From NCBI GenBank assembly GCA_963662155.1, contig OY759263.1, positions 30,122,023 to 30,186,022 on the forward strand: a stretch of 64,000 bases of DNA, given 5' to 3'. Position numbers and translations under genes: made by a program. Numbering within the stretch: the first letter of the stretch is position 1; each line of letters starts with the position of its first letter. Below are positions 14,651 to 26,157 of the stretch, piece after piece. The notes under the pieces were generated by a model. That model saw only the letters and a program-made list of their open reading frames with translations, was not told the DNA's origin and searched no databases. This DNA comes from Lamellibrachia columna (lineage: Eukaryota; Annelida; Polychaeta; Sabellida; Siboglinidae).

Positions 14651-14950
14651 CTTTGTATTGTATTGCATTGTATTTTATTCAGTTTCAAGACCCAGTAAAA
14701 GGACTGATAATAAAATATAAGAACAATACGCATAAATAATAAAAGCAGTAAGAACAATATTTATAGAAAGGGTATAAAACCTCACAGCGCCGACATTTCT
14801 AAAATAACGACATTATCATTGTATATAGAATAGTTTTTGAATTACAGATCTGAAGGTACTGCTTCCTCAATTTCGCACCTAAAACACACAACTTCAATGA
14901 CAGATTGTGGGAGAACTAATATACAGTAGAATGAATATTACTATCAAACA
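14651..14950 (-). mobile_element. LINE 3' end with ACAAT-type tail
   Basis: On the minus strand this reads actgggtcttgaaactgaat followed by AATACAATGCAATACAATAC, typical of the short-repeat tails of CR1/L2-like LINEs. It is cut off after about 300 bp and shared with copy 2 (53222-53480). Confidence 0.5.
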
Positions 14951-15740
14951 TCTACACATGAATTTATTATTACTATTATACATTTATAATGCGCCGTGTA
15001 TCCGGGTTAAAAACCCGGTCAAAGGCGCTAACAAGATAATGTTAAATAATTTAAAATAAATTGAGAAGCTAAAATAAAATGTGGTTAAGAGACAGGTAAA
15101 CATAATTTAAATAGAAACTTAAATAAATGAGTTATGTAAAGAAGTTAAATATATAAATACATTAAATTAAAATTAAAAAGTTAAAATAAACAGCTACAAT
15201 TAAGTTACATTAGATAAACGTATAAGTTAATCAGATAAGTTAAATAAACAAATAAAATAAATATTTAGTTAAATAAGTAACATGTTCGAGTAGTTATAAT
15301 GTCAACAGAGTGTTCGGAAGGCTTCGCGAAAGAGATGAGAGTGACTTGAATACCGCAACGGAGTTGGCTTGCCTAATTGCGGGAGGCAGGGCGTTCCACA
15401 GTATCGGCCCTGCGACAGAAAAGGCCCGACGACTGTACCGCTCGAGATGTTACCGCGATATATTCAATATATGTTGATCGACGGATCTCAGTGTTCGGGT
15501 GGGTGTGTATGGATTCACTAGCGACGACAGATACGCTGGGCATAGATGATGCACAGTGCGAAACACAAGTAAAAGAAGCTTGAATTCGATTCGCTGACGA
15601 ACAGGCAACCAATGTAAACTGGTGTGGTGTGATCTTGTCTGCGGGTTCCAGTAATCAGCCGTGCCGCGAGTTATGAACCATCTGCAGTTTCCGCATCTGC
15701 GTCTCGGGCAGTCCATAAAGCATAGCTTTGCCGTAGTCCA

Positions 15741-15894
15741 TGTCGTAGATGCGATTAGATTGTTGCCAAATATATTTCATTTTGGCATCATATCGCCCAC
15801 TATTTATTGCTTAATTGTCATTGGCTGAAAATACAATATTGACCAGGCTGGTCACTAGAGGGCAGCAGCTGAGCAGCTTGCTCAGTTTATGACA
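15741..15894 (-). repeat. Gypsy 3' LTR
   Basis: 154 bp, with TG...CA termini. Compared with the other LTR it lacks 15 bp (aacaacagcatttat). Confidence 0.92.
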
Positions 15895-15946
15895 TCTCCC
15901 CCTTAAATAAAATGTGCTTCAAATTACAGTCTGTCAAAACTGACTT

Positions 15947-16828
15947 CTAATCACAAACGTATTCGGCTAACTTCAACGGCCGCCTAATAATCCTTCCTCG
16001 AGACGTTTTCTGAGGTGTTGGTGTTGTCTTTGCTTGAGTTGGAAACACTCTGGGTGGCGTCTGTTGTCGATGTGCATCCTCGTGAGTCAATTGCTGGGGT
16101 GCATTCGACGATACGTCGACAGGAGCGGTTGTTTCAGGTTGTTTCTCAGCAGTGTTCATGGGGTGTCTGCGGTTTCTGCGATATTCTCGGCCTTCGCGAG
16201 TGACAATATAGGACCGTGGATGTCCTTCTTTCCGCATCACCACTGCAGGTTCCCAAACGTTTTCGTGTCGCACACGCACCACACTGCCTGGCTGCAGTTC
16301 CGTCAGCCGCTTCGATCCTCTGTCATAGTATTGCTTGTACTTGTCTTGACGTTGCTGCAGTTGGCATTGAGCACTGACAACTTGTGGTGTCAACAATCTT
16401 GATCTTGCTGGCAGCTTGGCACGGAGCATGCGACTCATTAGCATCTGCGCTGGCGAGAATAATGCATCTGCTACTGGAGTGTTGCGGTACTCCAGCAGTG
16501 CTACATATGGGTCTCGTCCTTCGCAGTCCGCCTTTTTCAAGATGCGTTTCAGTGTTTACACCGCACGTTCACTCTGTCCGTTTGACTGTAGAAAGTTGGG
16601 GCTTGACGTAGTTAGCTTTATGCCCCAGTCTCTGCCAAATTTGGTGAATTCTTGGCTTGCGAATGGCATGTTGTCACTCATCATCTCTTCTGGAATCCCG
16701 TGTCTGGCGATGATAGACCTGAGATGGATGATGACGTTTGATGCAGTCTTGTTTTCCAGCAGTGCAATTTCAGGATACTTTGAATAAGAGTCAACCGCAA
16801 CTATGAAGTCGCGACTCTTGAATGTCAT
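15947..16828 (-). pseudogene. Gypsy integrase core and C-terminus
   Basis: 16556-16828 encodes the catalytic core: first Asp in VAVDSYSKYPE, second in MSDN, Glu in NGQSERAV. After a stop near 16558, 15947-16540 continues to the C-terminal domain (LQPGSVVRVRHENVWEPA, YIVTREGREYRRNRRH). Confidence 0.88.
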
Positions 16829-16954
16829 TATGTCAGCAGCGACCTTCTGCCAGGGTCTTTCCGGAACATCATGTGGAATTAGTGGTTCCTTCGGGTTGCT
16901 GGCTCTGAATTTGAGGCAGATGTGTCATCTTCCCACAATCGTTTCAATGTCCTG

Positions 16955-17467
16955 TTACATGCCTGGCCAGTACAGAACCGTTCGTCCACGCGTCTTGCAC
17001 TTGTCTGCACCCTGATGACTTTCATGTAGGAGCTGTAACATGTCTGGCCTCAGTTTCTTGGGAACTACTATTCGATCGCCCAGGAATAGTAGTCCTTCTG
17101 CCTCATGTAGTTCGTCTCTCACATTCCAGTATTGCTGCAGCACTTGCGGAAGTGATCCCATTTTCCTTGGCCATCCTCTTCTGATGATGAATTTCAACTG
17201 TTGCAGTGTTTCGTCTGTTCTAGTCGCTTCCTTTAATTCGCCCGTTTTGTCTGTGCTGACCGGCAAGTTATTACCAAGACTGTGTACCATAACTTCTACA
17301 TCTTCCGCCGCGCCGCACGATGACTCGCCCTTTATAAACGCTCTTGATAGGGTGTCTGCAACATACTTATACTTGCCTGGAATGCACTTCACTTCCAGGG
17401 TGTATCTCTGCAACTGCAACATCATTCGCTGCAATCGTGGGGAAGCTTTTGCGATTGGATTCTTCAA
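16955..17467 (-). pseudogene. Gypsy RNase H end and integrase zinc-binding region
   Basis: Begins with the end of RNase H (ARLQ-type helix, then KYKYVADTLSR) and continues to the integrase HHCC region (LLHESHQGADKCKTRGR, VLYWPGM). A stop follows WPGM. Part of a broken pol frame. Confidence 0.85.
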
Positions 17468-17649
17468 GATCGATTCTAGCGGTCTGTGATCTGTGTGTAC
17501 TTCGATGCTCTTCCCATAGACATTCTGATGAAATTTGGCGCTAACATCTCTTTCTCAATCTGAGAATAGTTTTCTTCAGCTGATGTTAACACGCGTGATG
17601 CGTATGCTACTGGACGAACTTGTTGGAGAAGGCACGCTTCAAGTCCACG

Positions 17650-18782
17650 TTAGGAGGCTTCAGCTTGGACAGTTACAGGCTTGTTTACATCGTAATACTG
17701 GAGTGTCGATGCACTTGTTAGTGCAGTCTTGATCTTTTCGAGAGCCTGGTCATGTTCATGCTGCCAATCCCACTCAATATCCTGTTTCAGCAGTGAACGT
17801 AGTGGGGCTGTGATGGCTGATTCATTTGGAATGTACCGCGCTAAGTACCGGACCATGCCAAGTAGACGTTGCAATTCAGACTTGTTCTCAGGCTTGGGCA
17901 TCATGACAATAGCCTCCACCTTTGCAGGGTCAGGCTTCAAGCCGTCAGCTGCAACTATGTGACCCATGTATGTCACATTTGGCACCTTAAACTGTACTTT
18001 GGACTTGTTGAACTTGACATTCCTTTCACGAGCCCTTTTCATGATCTTGCGAACAATTGCGTCATGTTCGGTTTCATCTTTGGCCGAGATGATCACGTCA
18101 TCTGCGATGATTCGGACCCCAGGAATATCAGCAAATGTTTCTTCGTTTCGCTTTTGCTTTACTTCGCTGGCTGAGCTGATTCCAAACGGCATACGCTTGA
18201 ATCTCTTCCTCCCCCATGGAGCGTGGAAAGTACACAGGTGTGATGACTCTTCAGTCAGCTTCACATGCCAGTACCCACTTCCATATCAATCACAGTGAAG
18301 ATCTGCTTGTCACCTAGCTGACTCTGCACATCGGCTGGTGTAGGTATCTCATACCTCTCGCGCTTGATGGCTTTGTTCAGTGGCCTTGGATCTAGACATA
18401 TTCGCAACGATCCATTCCGCTTCTCAGTGATCACCAGATTGTGGACCCAATCATTTGGCTCATCTACGCTGGCGATTATCCCATCACGTTCTAGCTTGTC
18501 TAATGTCTCTTTCAGCTGTGTGTGTTTAGCGTATGGCACCTTGCGAGGTGTCTGGATGACAGGAGGCACACTTCGATCTAGTTCGATGTGGTACTCTTTC
18601 TCAAACATGCTAGTGCCAGTGAAAATGTGTCTGTACTCAGTGAGTAGATATTCCTTCGTCAGTGGCTTGCTGTCGTGAGATGCTACACCGTCAATGCGAA
18701 CGCGCTGCACGAGATTCATGGATTGGCATGCATCCTTCCCAAGTATAGCAATGTCCGCAGTATCAGTGGCGAAGAACTTCAT
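17650..18782 (-). pseudogene. Gypsy protease remnant and reverse transcriptase
   Basis: 18261-18782 starts with the end of a retroviral-type protease (ILGKDACQSM) and continues into RT (TPRKVPYAKH, GSLRICLDPRPLN, FTVIDMEVGTGM). After a frameshift near 18262, 17650-18264 continues RT through RMPFGISSA, IIADDVIISAKDE and YMGHIV to the start of the connection domain. Catalytic aspartates are visible in VIDM and ADD. A stop at 17650 separates it from RNase H. Confidence 0.88.
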
Positions 18783-19333
18783 AAGCCGACTTCTTCCTGT
18801 TACAGGGCAAGTTACTCGTAGCTGTGTCTCGCCTACTGGTGTTAGCGTTTACGAGGCGGGTGTACTTAGCCACAGTATTTGCACGGTTGTTTTTACTGAT
18901 CTTTCCAGCTTTTCTTTCCTGTTCTGATGACATGAATATGTGACTATGAGCTGGACATGGCTTGATACTGCATTTTGCTTGTTTCCGCTGTTCGGCATAT
19001 GTCCACTGCACGCTCCAGCGACAGGTCTGCTTCTCGCAGTAATCTTTCCTGCACAGCATTGTCACGTACCCCAAACACTATTTTGTCGCGTATCATATTG
19101 TTCTGCTCCTTGAAATCACATTTTGCCGCTCTGGTTCTCAGTTCCGTGACCCACTGGCCAATCTTCTCGTTTTCGAGCTGGTCCCTTATCCAGAACTGAT
19201 GAGTTTCCTTCGCGTTCGTGCCAAGTTCACATGCTACGAAGTACGTCAGAAATTGCTGCTCCCATCTGCTCCAATTTTGAACCACGTTGCCGCTAACAAA
19301 GTTCATAGGCTCGGGAGACGTTAAAGCATTCAT
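18763..19333 (-). pseudogene. Gypsy gag remnant
   Basis: 18944-19333 encodes a Gag matrix/capsid-like segment (NWSRWEQQFLTYFVA, KETHQFW, RDKIVFGVRD). The central part seems deleted between FVACELG and TNAKETHQFW compared with related elements. The reading frame then shifts, and no CCHC zinc knuckle is visible. Confidence 0.8.
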
Positions 19334-19367
19334 CTTGCGTAGAGTACTTACTCACCTTTTGACACCA

Positions 19368-19536
19368 TGTCGTAGATGGGATTAGATTTTTGCCAAATAT
19401 ATTTCATAACAACAGCATTTATTTTGGCATCATATCGCACACTATATATTCCGTAATTCTCATTGGCTGAAAATACAATATTGACCAGACTGGTCACTAG
19501 AGGGCAGCAGCTAAGCAGCTTGCTCAGTTTATGACA
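19368..19536 (-). repeat. Gypsy 5' LTR
   Basis: 169 bp, with TG...CA termini, followed directly (minus sense) by the TGG of the presumed primer-binding site. Confidence 0.92.
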
Positions 19537-19689
19537 GTCCAAGCGCGACATGACTAAAGCATGAATCATTGTTTTGCAAGCAGTGCTGGAAAGGCATTTC
19601 CTGATAGTTGCGATGCCGCGAATGTGACAGTATGCCACCTGGCAGACACGGCGAATCTGCGCCGCCATTGACATTGTTTCATCAAATGA

Positions 19690-20805
19690 TGGGGAATACC
19701 CATGCCAAAATATCAGAGTTCTTGCACAAATAGGCTTCGAGTTATTGGTATTTTAAGAAGATCAAGAAATCATGATATCCGAAAATATACAAAATAAAAA
19801 CAATTGTTTATATAGTTGCATGTCCCAAATTCGTGCGTTGCACAATTCCGTGGAACGCCAGTATTTTACCGTTCTGCAACTGGCGGTTGGTATATGGAGG
19901 CCACTGTTTATGCTAAACTGACAGTTGCAGTTGTGGGCATCGTATCACCACAAAATATTATTTTATTTACGAAAATAATTGTCGGATCGTTGCGTTAACC
20001 TTACATGTGCTAACCAAAAACAAAAGGTGCACGAGTCGAAGACGAACTTTAGAAACTCGAGTATATATTTTATTTATAAAAAAATAAATATAGTATGTTA
20101 ATCATAACTGTTCATTTCTGCATTGTACATAATTGGAATGTTTGGCCTAGTTTATACTGTAGGACTCATCTATAATGCGATGTATTCTAAGTCTTCGGTT
20201 CTGTCGATGGCTTCGTGCATTTTTGTTTACCATGCCATGGGTATATCAAGTTCCGCTAGATGGCGTAACTTTTTTAGACAAAAATAGCGTTGTGTACCGT
20301 GTCCCATATTTGGATTGTTGGTGTGACTCTCGCGTCACATGGTCGCGGAAAAATCCAAAATATTTAGTATGCAGATGATGTGGCCGAGCTTGTTTACATT
20401 TATATCGACCAATGAATGTCTTATTTACAGCATGGGCGCTCTTCCAAGAATGTACGAAGGTAAGAAAGTTTTTGTTTGCGAATACTTGAAAGAAGAATTT
20501 TAAACGAATAAAAAAGAACAGTACAATAATTACTTAGCGTTAAAATTATGTGCATATTATTGTAGTGCACAGCAGCCGTTTTTCATGAAAACGTGGGCAA
20601 CATGACCTGGTGCGCGCTAATGTGTTATGTTTTGGCGTTCAGAAGCTACGCCTACGGTCGCTGGCTTCGCGTGAACGAATATTCTACCGCTCAACGCATC
20701 GTAATCCGTTGACACCCGTATTTCTGCAATGTAATAATTGCATGTTTTGTTGATAAAAGTTATTATAAATGTATTATTTTTGTCTATGCGTTAATATGTT
20801 TATGT
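19690..20805. other. Unrecognised sequence shared with copy 2
   Basis: Matches 53494-54868. Short open stretches (20175-20378 in copy 1, 54170-54415 in copy 2, ending RVTWSRK..K.LVCR) are similar, but frame differences make a protein doubtful. In copy 2 part of it is tandemly duplicated. Confidence 0.5.
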
Positions 20806-21829
20806 TAACAATTATGAAAAGTAAAGATGATTAGATAGCGTGACATGGTGTATTTTGCAGTACACGAATATGAAAGCTTTCCGAAGAATCCGAGCAGTCC
20901 ACATTTCAACAATTAACTGCTGGCACATTGTTTTTATAACATTTGCTATATATGTAGTGTTGTAGTTTGTGCAGCAGTATTTACTATTTGTTATGTCAGA
21001 AATTATGTTTTATTGTTTTTTGGGGGCTTGCGTTTTACTGCATACTTTTTTATAGATTATATACTTTGTAAATTGTAATAATAATTGTGTAGTGTTTCTA
21101 AGGTATGCATTGATAATGTATACTTTATTATGAGTACAAAATTGTAGAATTGCTGAGGATGCTTTTCACTTTAATAGTTCATTATGCATATTTTATACTT
21201 AACATCCGCCACTATTTGTTTTTTGTTAATTTTAATTTGCAGTGATCATTTATGCCAACTTGAATATTTTCTTAATTATGATTATTTTATTTTACACATT
21301 ATTATTTGACATCTTAAATTTTAGAAGATCCAGTTTTTGTTTGTGCAAAATTTACTGTTATACAATGCGCTTTTGATATTTTTTATTTTATCAACTGATA
21401 TAATTATTAATTTAATTATTCAAATGAATGTTGTGTTACTGGTAAATGTATTCAACAGCAACAGTGTGAGCAGACTTCAGCTAGTTTGTGATTCATGTGG
21501 ATTACAGTCGGCTGTTCTGATACAAATGAATCGAATGATGAACACATTGGATTACTCTGCATGCATTGTTGCAACATCATGTAGGACTTCATCTCAGGAC
21601 AAATGTTCCTTTTTTCCTTTTTTCAGTGACAATTTGAGATAGATTAATCGTACATGATAAACAAAATCATGAGCTTGATTCCGAGACAGTATGCTTGTGG
21701 AACATTAACAAACACGTTGACAAGCATTGACTTTGAAGAAAAGTATGTATATATCGAAACAAATAGTTACTCTTGAATAACATGCTACAGCCCCGTATGG
21801 GTGGACCAATTTATTACCATGCTATTACT
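20806..21829. other. Copy-1-only AT-rich sequence, nothing recognised
   Basis: The match to copy 2 stops at about 20805/54868. A 101-residue open stretch at 21337-21642 has no recognisable family. Confidence 0.4.
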
Positions 21830-22260
21830 CCCTATAAATATGTCAAGTTTGACATGCAGGTAAACTAATTAGGTAATGTAAAAATTACAAGGTCACATAG
21901 TATTCAAGTTGATAAAATGACAGTTCCCATCCATTACAACTCAACTAGGCCAATTACCTATTAAATAACAGCTAAATTAGCCAATTAATCCACGTAAATA
22001 GTCCAAATGTGAAATGCAGGTCAATTAATTAGGTCATTAAAAATAAGGGTTTACCAAGTCACATGACACCGATGTCGATACATTGACAATTTCCATTCCC
22101 GTAAAGGTTTAATAAACTAATTAACTAATTCATTTCAACCAAATAATACCATTATTCCATGTAAATAGATCAAACGTTAAATGTAGGTCAACTAATTAGG
22201 TCATATCAAGGTCATATATAATTATTCGTTTCTGGGTCACATACCTTTACATTTCACATC
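21830..22260. repeat. Three degenerate repeats of about 165 bp
   Basis: The phrase g(c/t)aggt(c)aa(c/t)taattaggt recurs at about 21856, 22016 and 22183 (spacing 160 and 167 bp), each within similar flanks (cacgtaaatag.., aaggtcacat). Satellite-like and copy-1-only. Confidence 0.65.
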
Positions 22261-23049
22261 AATATGTTCAATACATTAAAAAATATTGCTATTTTCATAT
22301 CAATGAAATACAGTCCTCATCATTCCGGGCCACAAGAAACCAAATTGAATAGACAATAATGCTAATTTTCATAGATCAAAAAGTGGAATAACTTCGGAAA
22401 TAATGAAGATATCAATAAAATACCAAAAGTGTTATAAACTTCATAGGACACTGTATCATGTGTAACCATTTAAATTATCATCTGATCGATTTATGGCATA
22501 GCGCATAGACAGTGCGCACTTAAAAATCTTTTTCTTATGCACTAAGCTCATTGGCAACTAAAATAGGACAGCATATCATTCAGCAACAGTTTTACGTGCA
22601 ATTGCTGTTGAATTATTTTTTTATTCAACGTAATATAGATAGGGAGATCATTAATCGGTAGAACCTAAGATATCGATGTTTTCCTTAACTCATCGACACG
22701 GCCCCGATCGTATAAACACAAGAAGCGATGACGTAGCACGCATAGCGAGATCGGGGTCGGGAAGGGAGCCGATATCGGTGCGTTTGCAAAAACTCAATAA
22801 TGTTTGTCGCTTAACTTATATGCTAATCCTGTGAAATAAAAACGATTCAATATCCCGATAGTACGTGAACTCAACATAACCATGTTATCATTGAAAGGAA
22901 ACTTGATTCTGGAGAACACCTGAATCGATAGTGTTAATGGTTGTAATACCAAATACAACTTGTTAAGTCCAAGCCAATATACAATTCGACAAGTCATGCA
23001 CTAGTAGATTTAAATGATGGAATAACCAATCAATGGAAAAAAATATGCT
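22261..23049. other. Copy-1-only sequence, nothing coding recognised
   Basis: Contains a short GC-rich inverted repeat (ccccgatc at 22702-22709, gatcgggg at 22749-22756) around 40 bp in otherwise AT-rich DNA. Confidence 0.35.
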
Positions 23050-24250
23050 GCAGGTGTCTTCATCGATTTAAAACAAAAGCATATGACACGATTAATCACC
23101 AACTATCATGTGAAAAATGGAATGACTTGGTATCCGCGGAGTGGCAAATGCTTTGGTTAAATAGCTATAAAAAAAACAGAAAACAATTTGGGCACATTGA
23201 CAATAATGTGCTGCCTAGTTCAACAACCCCCTAAGTCCATATTTGTAATAAGGGAGAAAAACGCATTCAAAGTTTGAACAGTATATTCCACGGTTAACGT
23301 GCTTCGTATATAAAAAAACCGAAACAAACAGATGAGCATTTTGCAGGTTATAGCTACCCAGTACCCAAAAGTCTGTAAACATGGATTTTTTTTCATCTTC
23401 AGAAATAGTTCCATAGTTGCATGTCATGGTGGGTCGGTTAAGAGGTTGTTCAACCAGTGAATTTTGCCATTCAGGGCACCCAGTAAAACGAGGATAACAG
23501 GACTTAGGTGCATGAAATCATTAATATTAGTATGTGGCAGTACAGATAGATAGTAGCGACACCTGTTGATCAAATACAAATAAATTTCCAACAAATGGAC
23601 TTATGGGGTTGTTAAACTAGGCAGCACATTATTGTCAGTCTGCTGTGCGTAATATCTCATGTGGCGTGCCCCACGGTTCGGTCAAACCCAGAAACATGTT
23701 TATCCTGTACGCCAGTGATATATGCAACATATCTAAGCTTGTAAAATAAATCCTCTTTGCAGATGATGATAATACTTTCTTATACAGAGAGCAATATCAA
23801 AAGGTTAAATGAGATTGTATGTAACGTGCTAGACAAAATATATACTTGATTTACAATAAATAGTTTAACATTCAATATATGTAAAATAATGATATTGTGT
23901 ATGTAAATCGTATGCTCCGTAAATATGTCGTGATGAAAATACCAAATGTCAATATCGAAACAGTGAAAGTCACAAAATTGTTGGTGTATTTAATGTTATT
24001 TTAGTTAACTGCAATGATCAAATTAATTCAATACAAAAAAATACAATTTACAAAACGATTTTTGTTAAAACAACTATAATTATAATTCCCCTTAAATGCG
24101 ACATGCAGTTGATGTCACAAGTTGTACGTCAATAGTTGTTAATTTAATTAAAACCTAAGTAATATAGCATAACATGTATATTACAACTCAAAAACTATCT
24201 TTGAGAATACCACCAAGTATAAATTAAAACATAACTGATTATAAACAAAT
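23050..24250 (+). mobile_element. Jockey-like LINE RT fragment interrupted by an inverted-repeat element
   Basis: RT motifs on the plus strand are AYDTINHQLS and KKNRKQF (23060-23195) and, after the insertion at 23198-23637, ISCGVPHGS, LYASDICNISKLVK and LFADDDNTFLY (23650-23790). Frameshifts and stops are frequent. Absent from copy 2. Confidence 0.75.
23198..23637. mobile_element. 440-bp element with 43-bp terminal inverted repeats (MITE-like)
   Basis: The left end 23198-23240 (tgacaataatgtgctgccta...) and right end 23595-23637 are reverse complements with about two mismatches over 43 bp. The RT reading resumes on the right side. The interior has no transposase. The exact target-site duplication was not resolved. 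Confidence 0.85.
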
Positions 24251-24369
24251 ACAAATTTTATTTCTAACATGGCGTCGTGCACAGGCCGAGTAAAGGCGAA
24301 GCGTAATTTAGCTGCGACAGCTGGATAAACTTTCTAAAGTCTGGACGGATAAATTCGTGGGCAAACGTT

Positions 24370-26109
24370 CTGGCAGATGATTTTCATTTTGTGTGGGGGT
24401 TTGTCACTATCACTATGTGATAGCAGATTTTGACCCTCGCTTAATTGGTATCACAGAATCATGGGCAAATAAAGGTATAGTTGACGCTGAGTTAGCACTG
24501 ATAGGTTATGTAATGTTTAGGAAGGATAGGCGAGAAAAAAGGGGAGGTGGAGTCATTTTATATATTAAAGAATCTATCGAAGCGTATAAAATAGTATTGA
24601 AAAATTAAGCAGATTGTGAGGAAGCAATTTGGTGTAACATAGATACAAAGAACTCAACATTAACAATAGGAGTCCAAACATAAGACAAGTTGAATATGTA
24701 AAACTACAAAAGGCTATAAGGGTCGTGAGCAAGCGGGCGTGTGTTATAATGGGTGATTTTAACCATGGCCATTTACAATGAAAATCATTAGAGAGTGCTG
24801 GCGGTGACGACCATCATTTTCTACTTCTAACGCAGGATAGTTTCGTTACTCAACATGTCTTGGAACCAACCAGAGGTGGGAATGTGCCAGAATTAATGTT
24901 GTTTTTCAAAAATAAATTAGTTCACAATGTTAAAGTACACGAACCTTTGGGTTCAGGTAATCATAACCAGAAAAAATTTAATCTAAAAGTAAAAACAAGG
25001 TATACATATAACAACATTGGAGAAGGAACATCAACAAACGCAAATATAAAGAGATGAGAACATATCTAGCAAATATAATTGGAATAACTTGCTGAAGAAA
25101 TAGACAGAATGCTGATTGAGGGCATTATTGAGAGAATTGTTCCATTGAGAAAATAAGGGAACCGGTTCAGAAGAAACACCTATCAAAAGAGGCTTTTAGA
25201 AAAGTTACTTACAAACATATGCTGTGGGGGTATATAAACCCACTGGAAACGAAGAAGACTACACTAACTACACTTGCTTACAACAGGAATTAGACAATCC
25301 AAAACAACATTAAAAAAATTTGGCAGGGAATATAAAAAAAATTACAGCTAGAGGTCCAATGCTTATATAAGGAGTAATCAGAAAGTTCGAGATAAGGTCG
25401 AACCACTGCAAACAAATAGTGGAAACATAATTTCAAACGGATTTCAAATGGCAGAAGTTCTGAGTGTGTATTTCAGCTCAGTTTTTACCACACAAGATAT
25501 CATCAGTTCACTTCCAGTTAATTGTATCTCCTGTAATGATAGCAAAGAAAATTAAGAAGGCTTAAGATAGTAAATCACCTGTAGTTAATGGGATACCACC
25601 AACACATTGTTACTAGAAGAAGGAATAGTTAACTCAGAAAGGAAAGAAGCAAAAATTATGCTGCTATTTAAGAAGGGGTCGAAATTTTTTTTTTTAAAGA
25701 CCAGTGAGTTTAGCATCAGCTGTGTGCAAATTACTCGAACCATTAATTGGAGACCACTCGGTGGAATCCCTTGTAAAACGTAAATTAATAAATACATATC
25801 AACATGGGTTCCTAAAAGTAAGATAATGTCTAACCAATCTCTTGTATTTTTTGAAGAAATTACAAAGTGGTTAGATGATGGGTAACCGTGGATGTTTTCT
25901 ACTTAGATGTTCACAAAGCTTTCGATAAAGTGTCACATCAAATATTGTTACTTACACTAAAAGCCCATAGAATAGGTAATGATGTAATCAAATGGATAGA
26001 AAAGTGGCTAACACAAAGAAGACTGAAAGTAGTAGTAGGTGGAGAGATTTCAAACTGGAAATCTGTGTTGAGTGGGGTACCATTAGGCCTTATATTTAAT
26101 ATGTGTGTG

Positions 26110-26157
<48 letters not shown>

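Larger units (their letters stand above)
15741..19536 (-). mobile_element. Ty3/gypsy LTR retrotransposon (3.8 kb, defective)
   Basis: Flanked by the 5-bp duplication gtcca (15736-15740 and 19537-19541). LTRs begin TGTCATAAAC and end CTACGACA in the element's sense. Next to the 5' LTR is a primer-binding-like TGGTGTCAAAAGG, and next to the 3' LTR a polypurine AAGGGGGAGA. Coding order is gag, protease remnant, RT, RNase H, integrase, with no chromodomain seen. Gag appears internally deleted, the protease DTG region is missing, and several frameshifts and stops occur, so it cannot move by itself. It lies within the L2-like LINE. The LTRs differ at about nine positions plus a 15-bp indel. Confidence 0.95.
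14962..19682 (-). mobile_element. L2/CR1-like LINE 3' part, split by a gypsy element
   Basis: The minus-strand LINE is 19682-19537 plus 15740-14962. The first piece encodes RKCLSSTACKTMIHALVMSR and the second LHWLPVRQRIEFKLLLLVF...CPAYLSSLV (15450-15716), the usual C-terminus of these LINEs. Its 3' end (14962-15030) has the family-like GCGC..TATAAATG sequence followed by a TTATTA-type tail. Target-site duplication: cacatga (14955-14961) and caaatga (19683-19689). The empty site caaatga survives in copy 2 at 53487-53493, so the insertion is specific to copy 1. Confidence 0.88.

Noticed and set aside
15377..18927. Plus-strand open frames across the gypsy element
   Set aside because: They are antisense shadows of the minus-strand gag-pol remnants.
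21337..21642. 101-codon open stretch
   Set aside because: AT-rich, no family resemblance, no counterpart in copy 2; likely chance.
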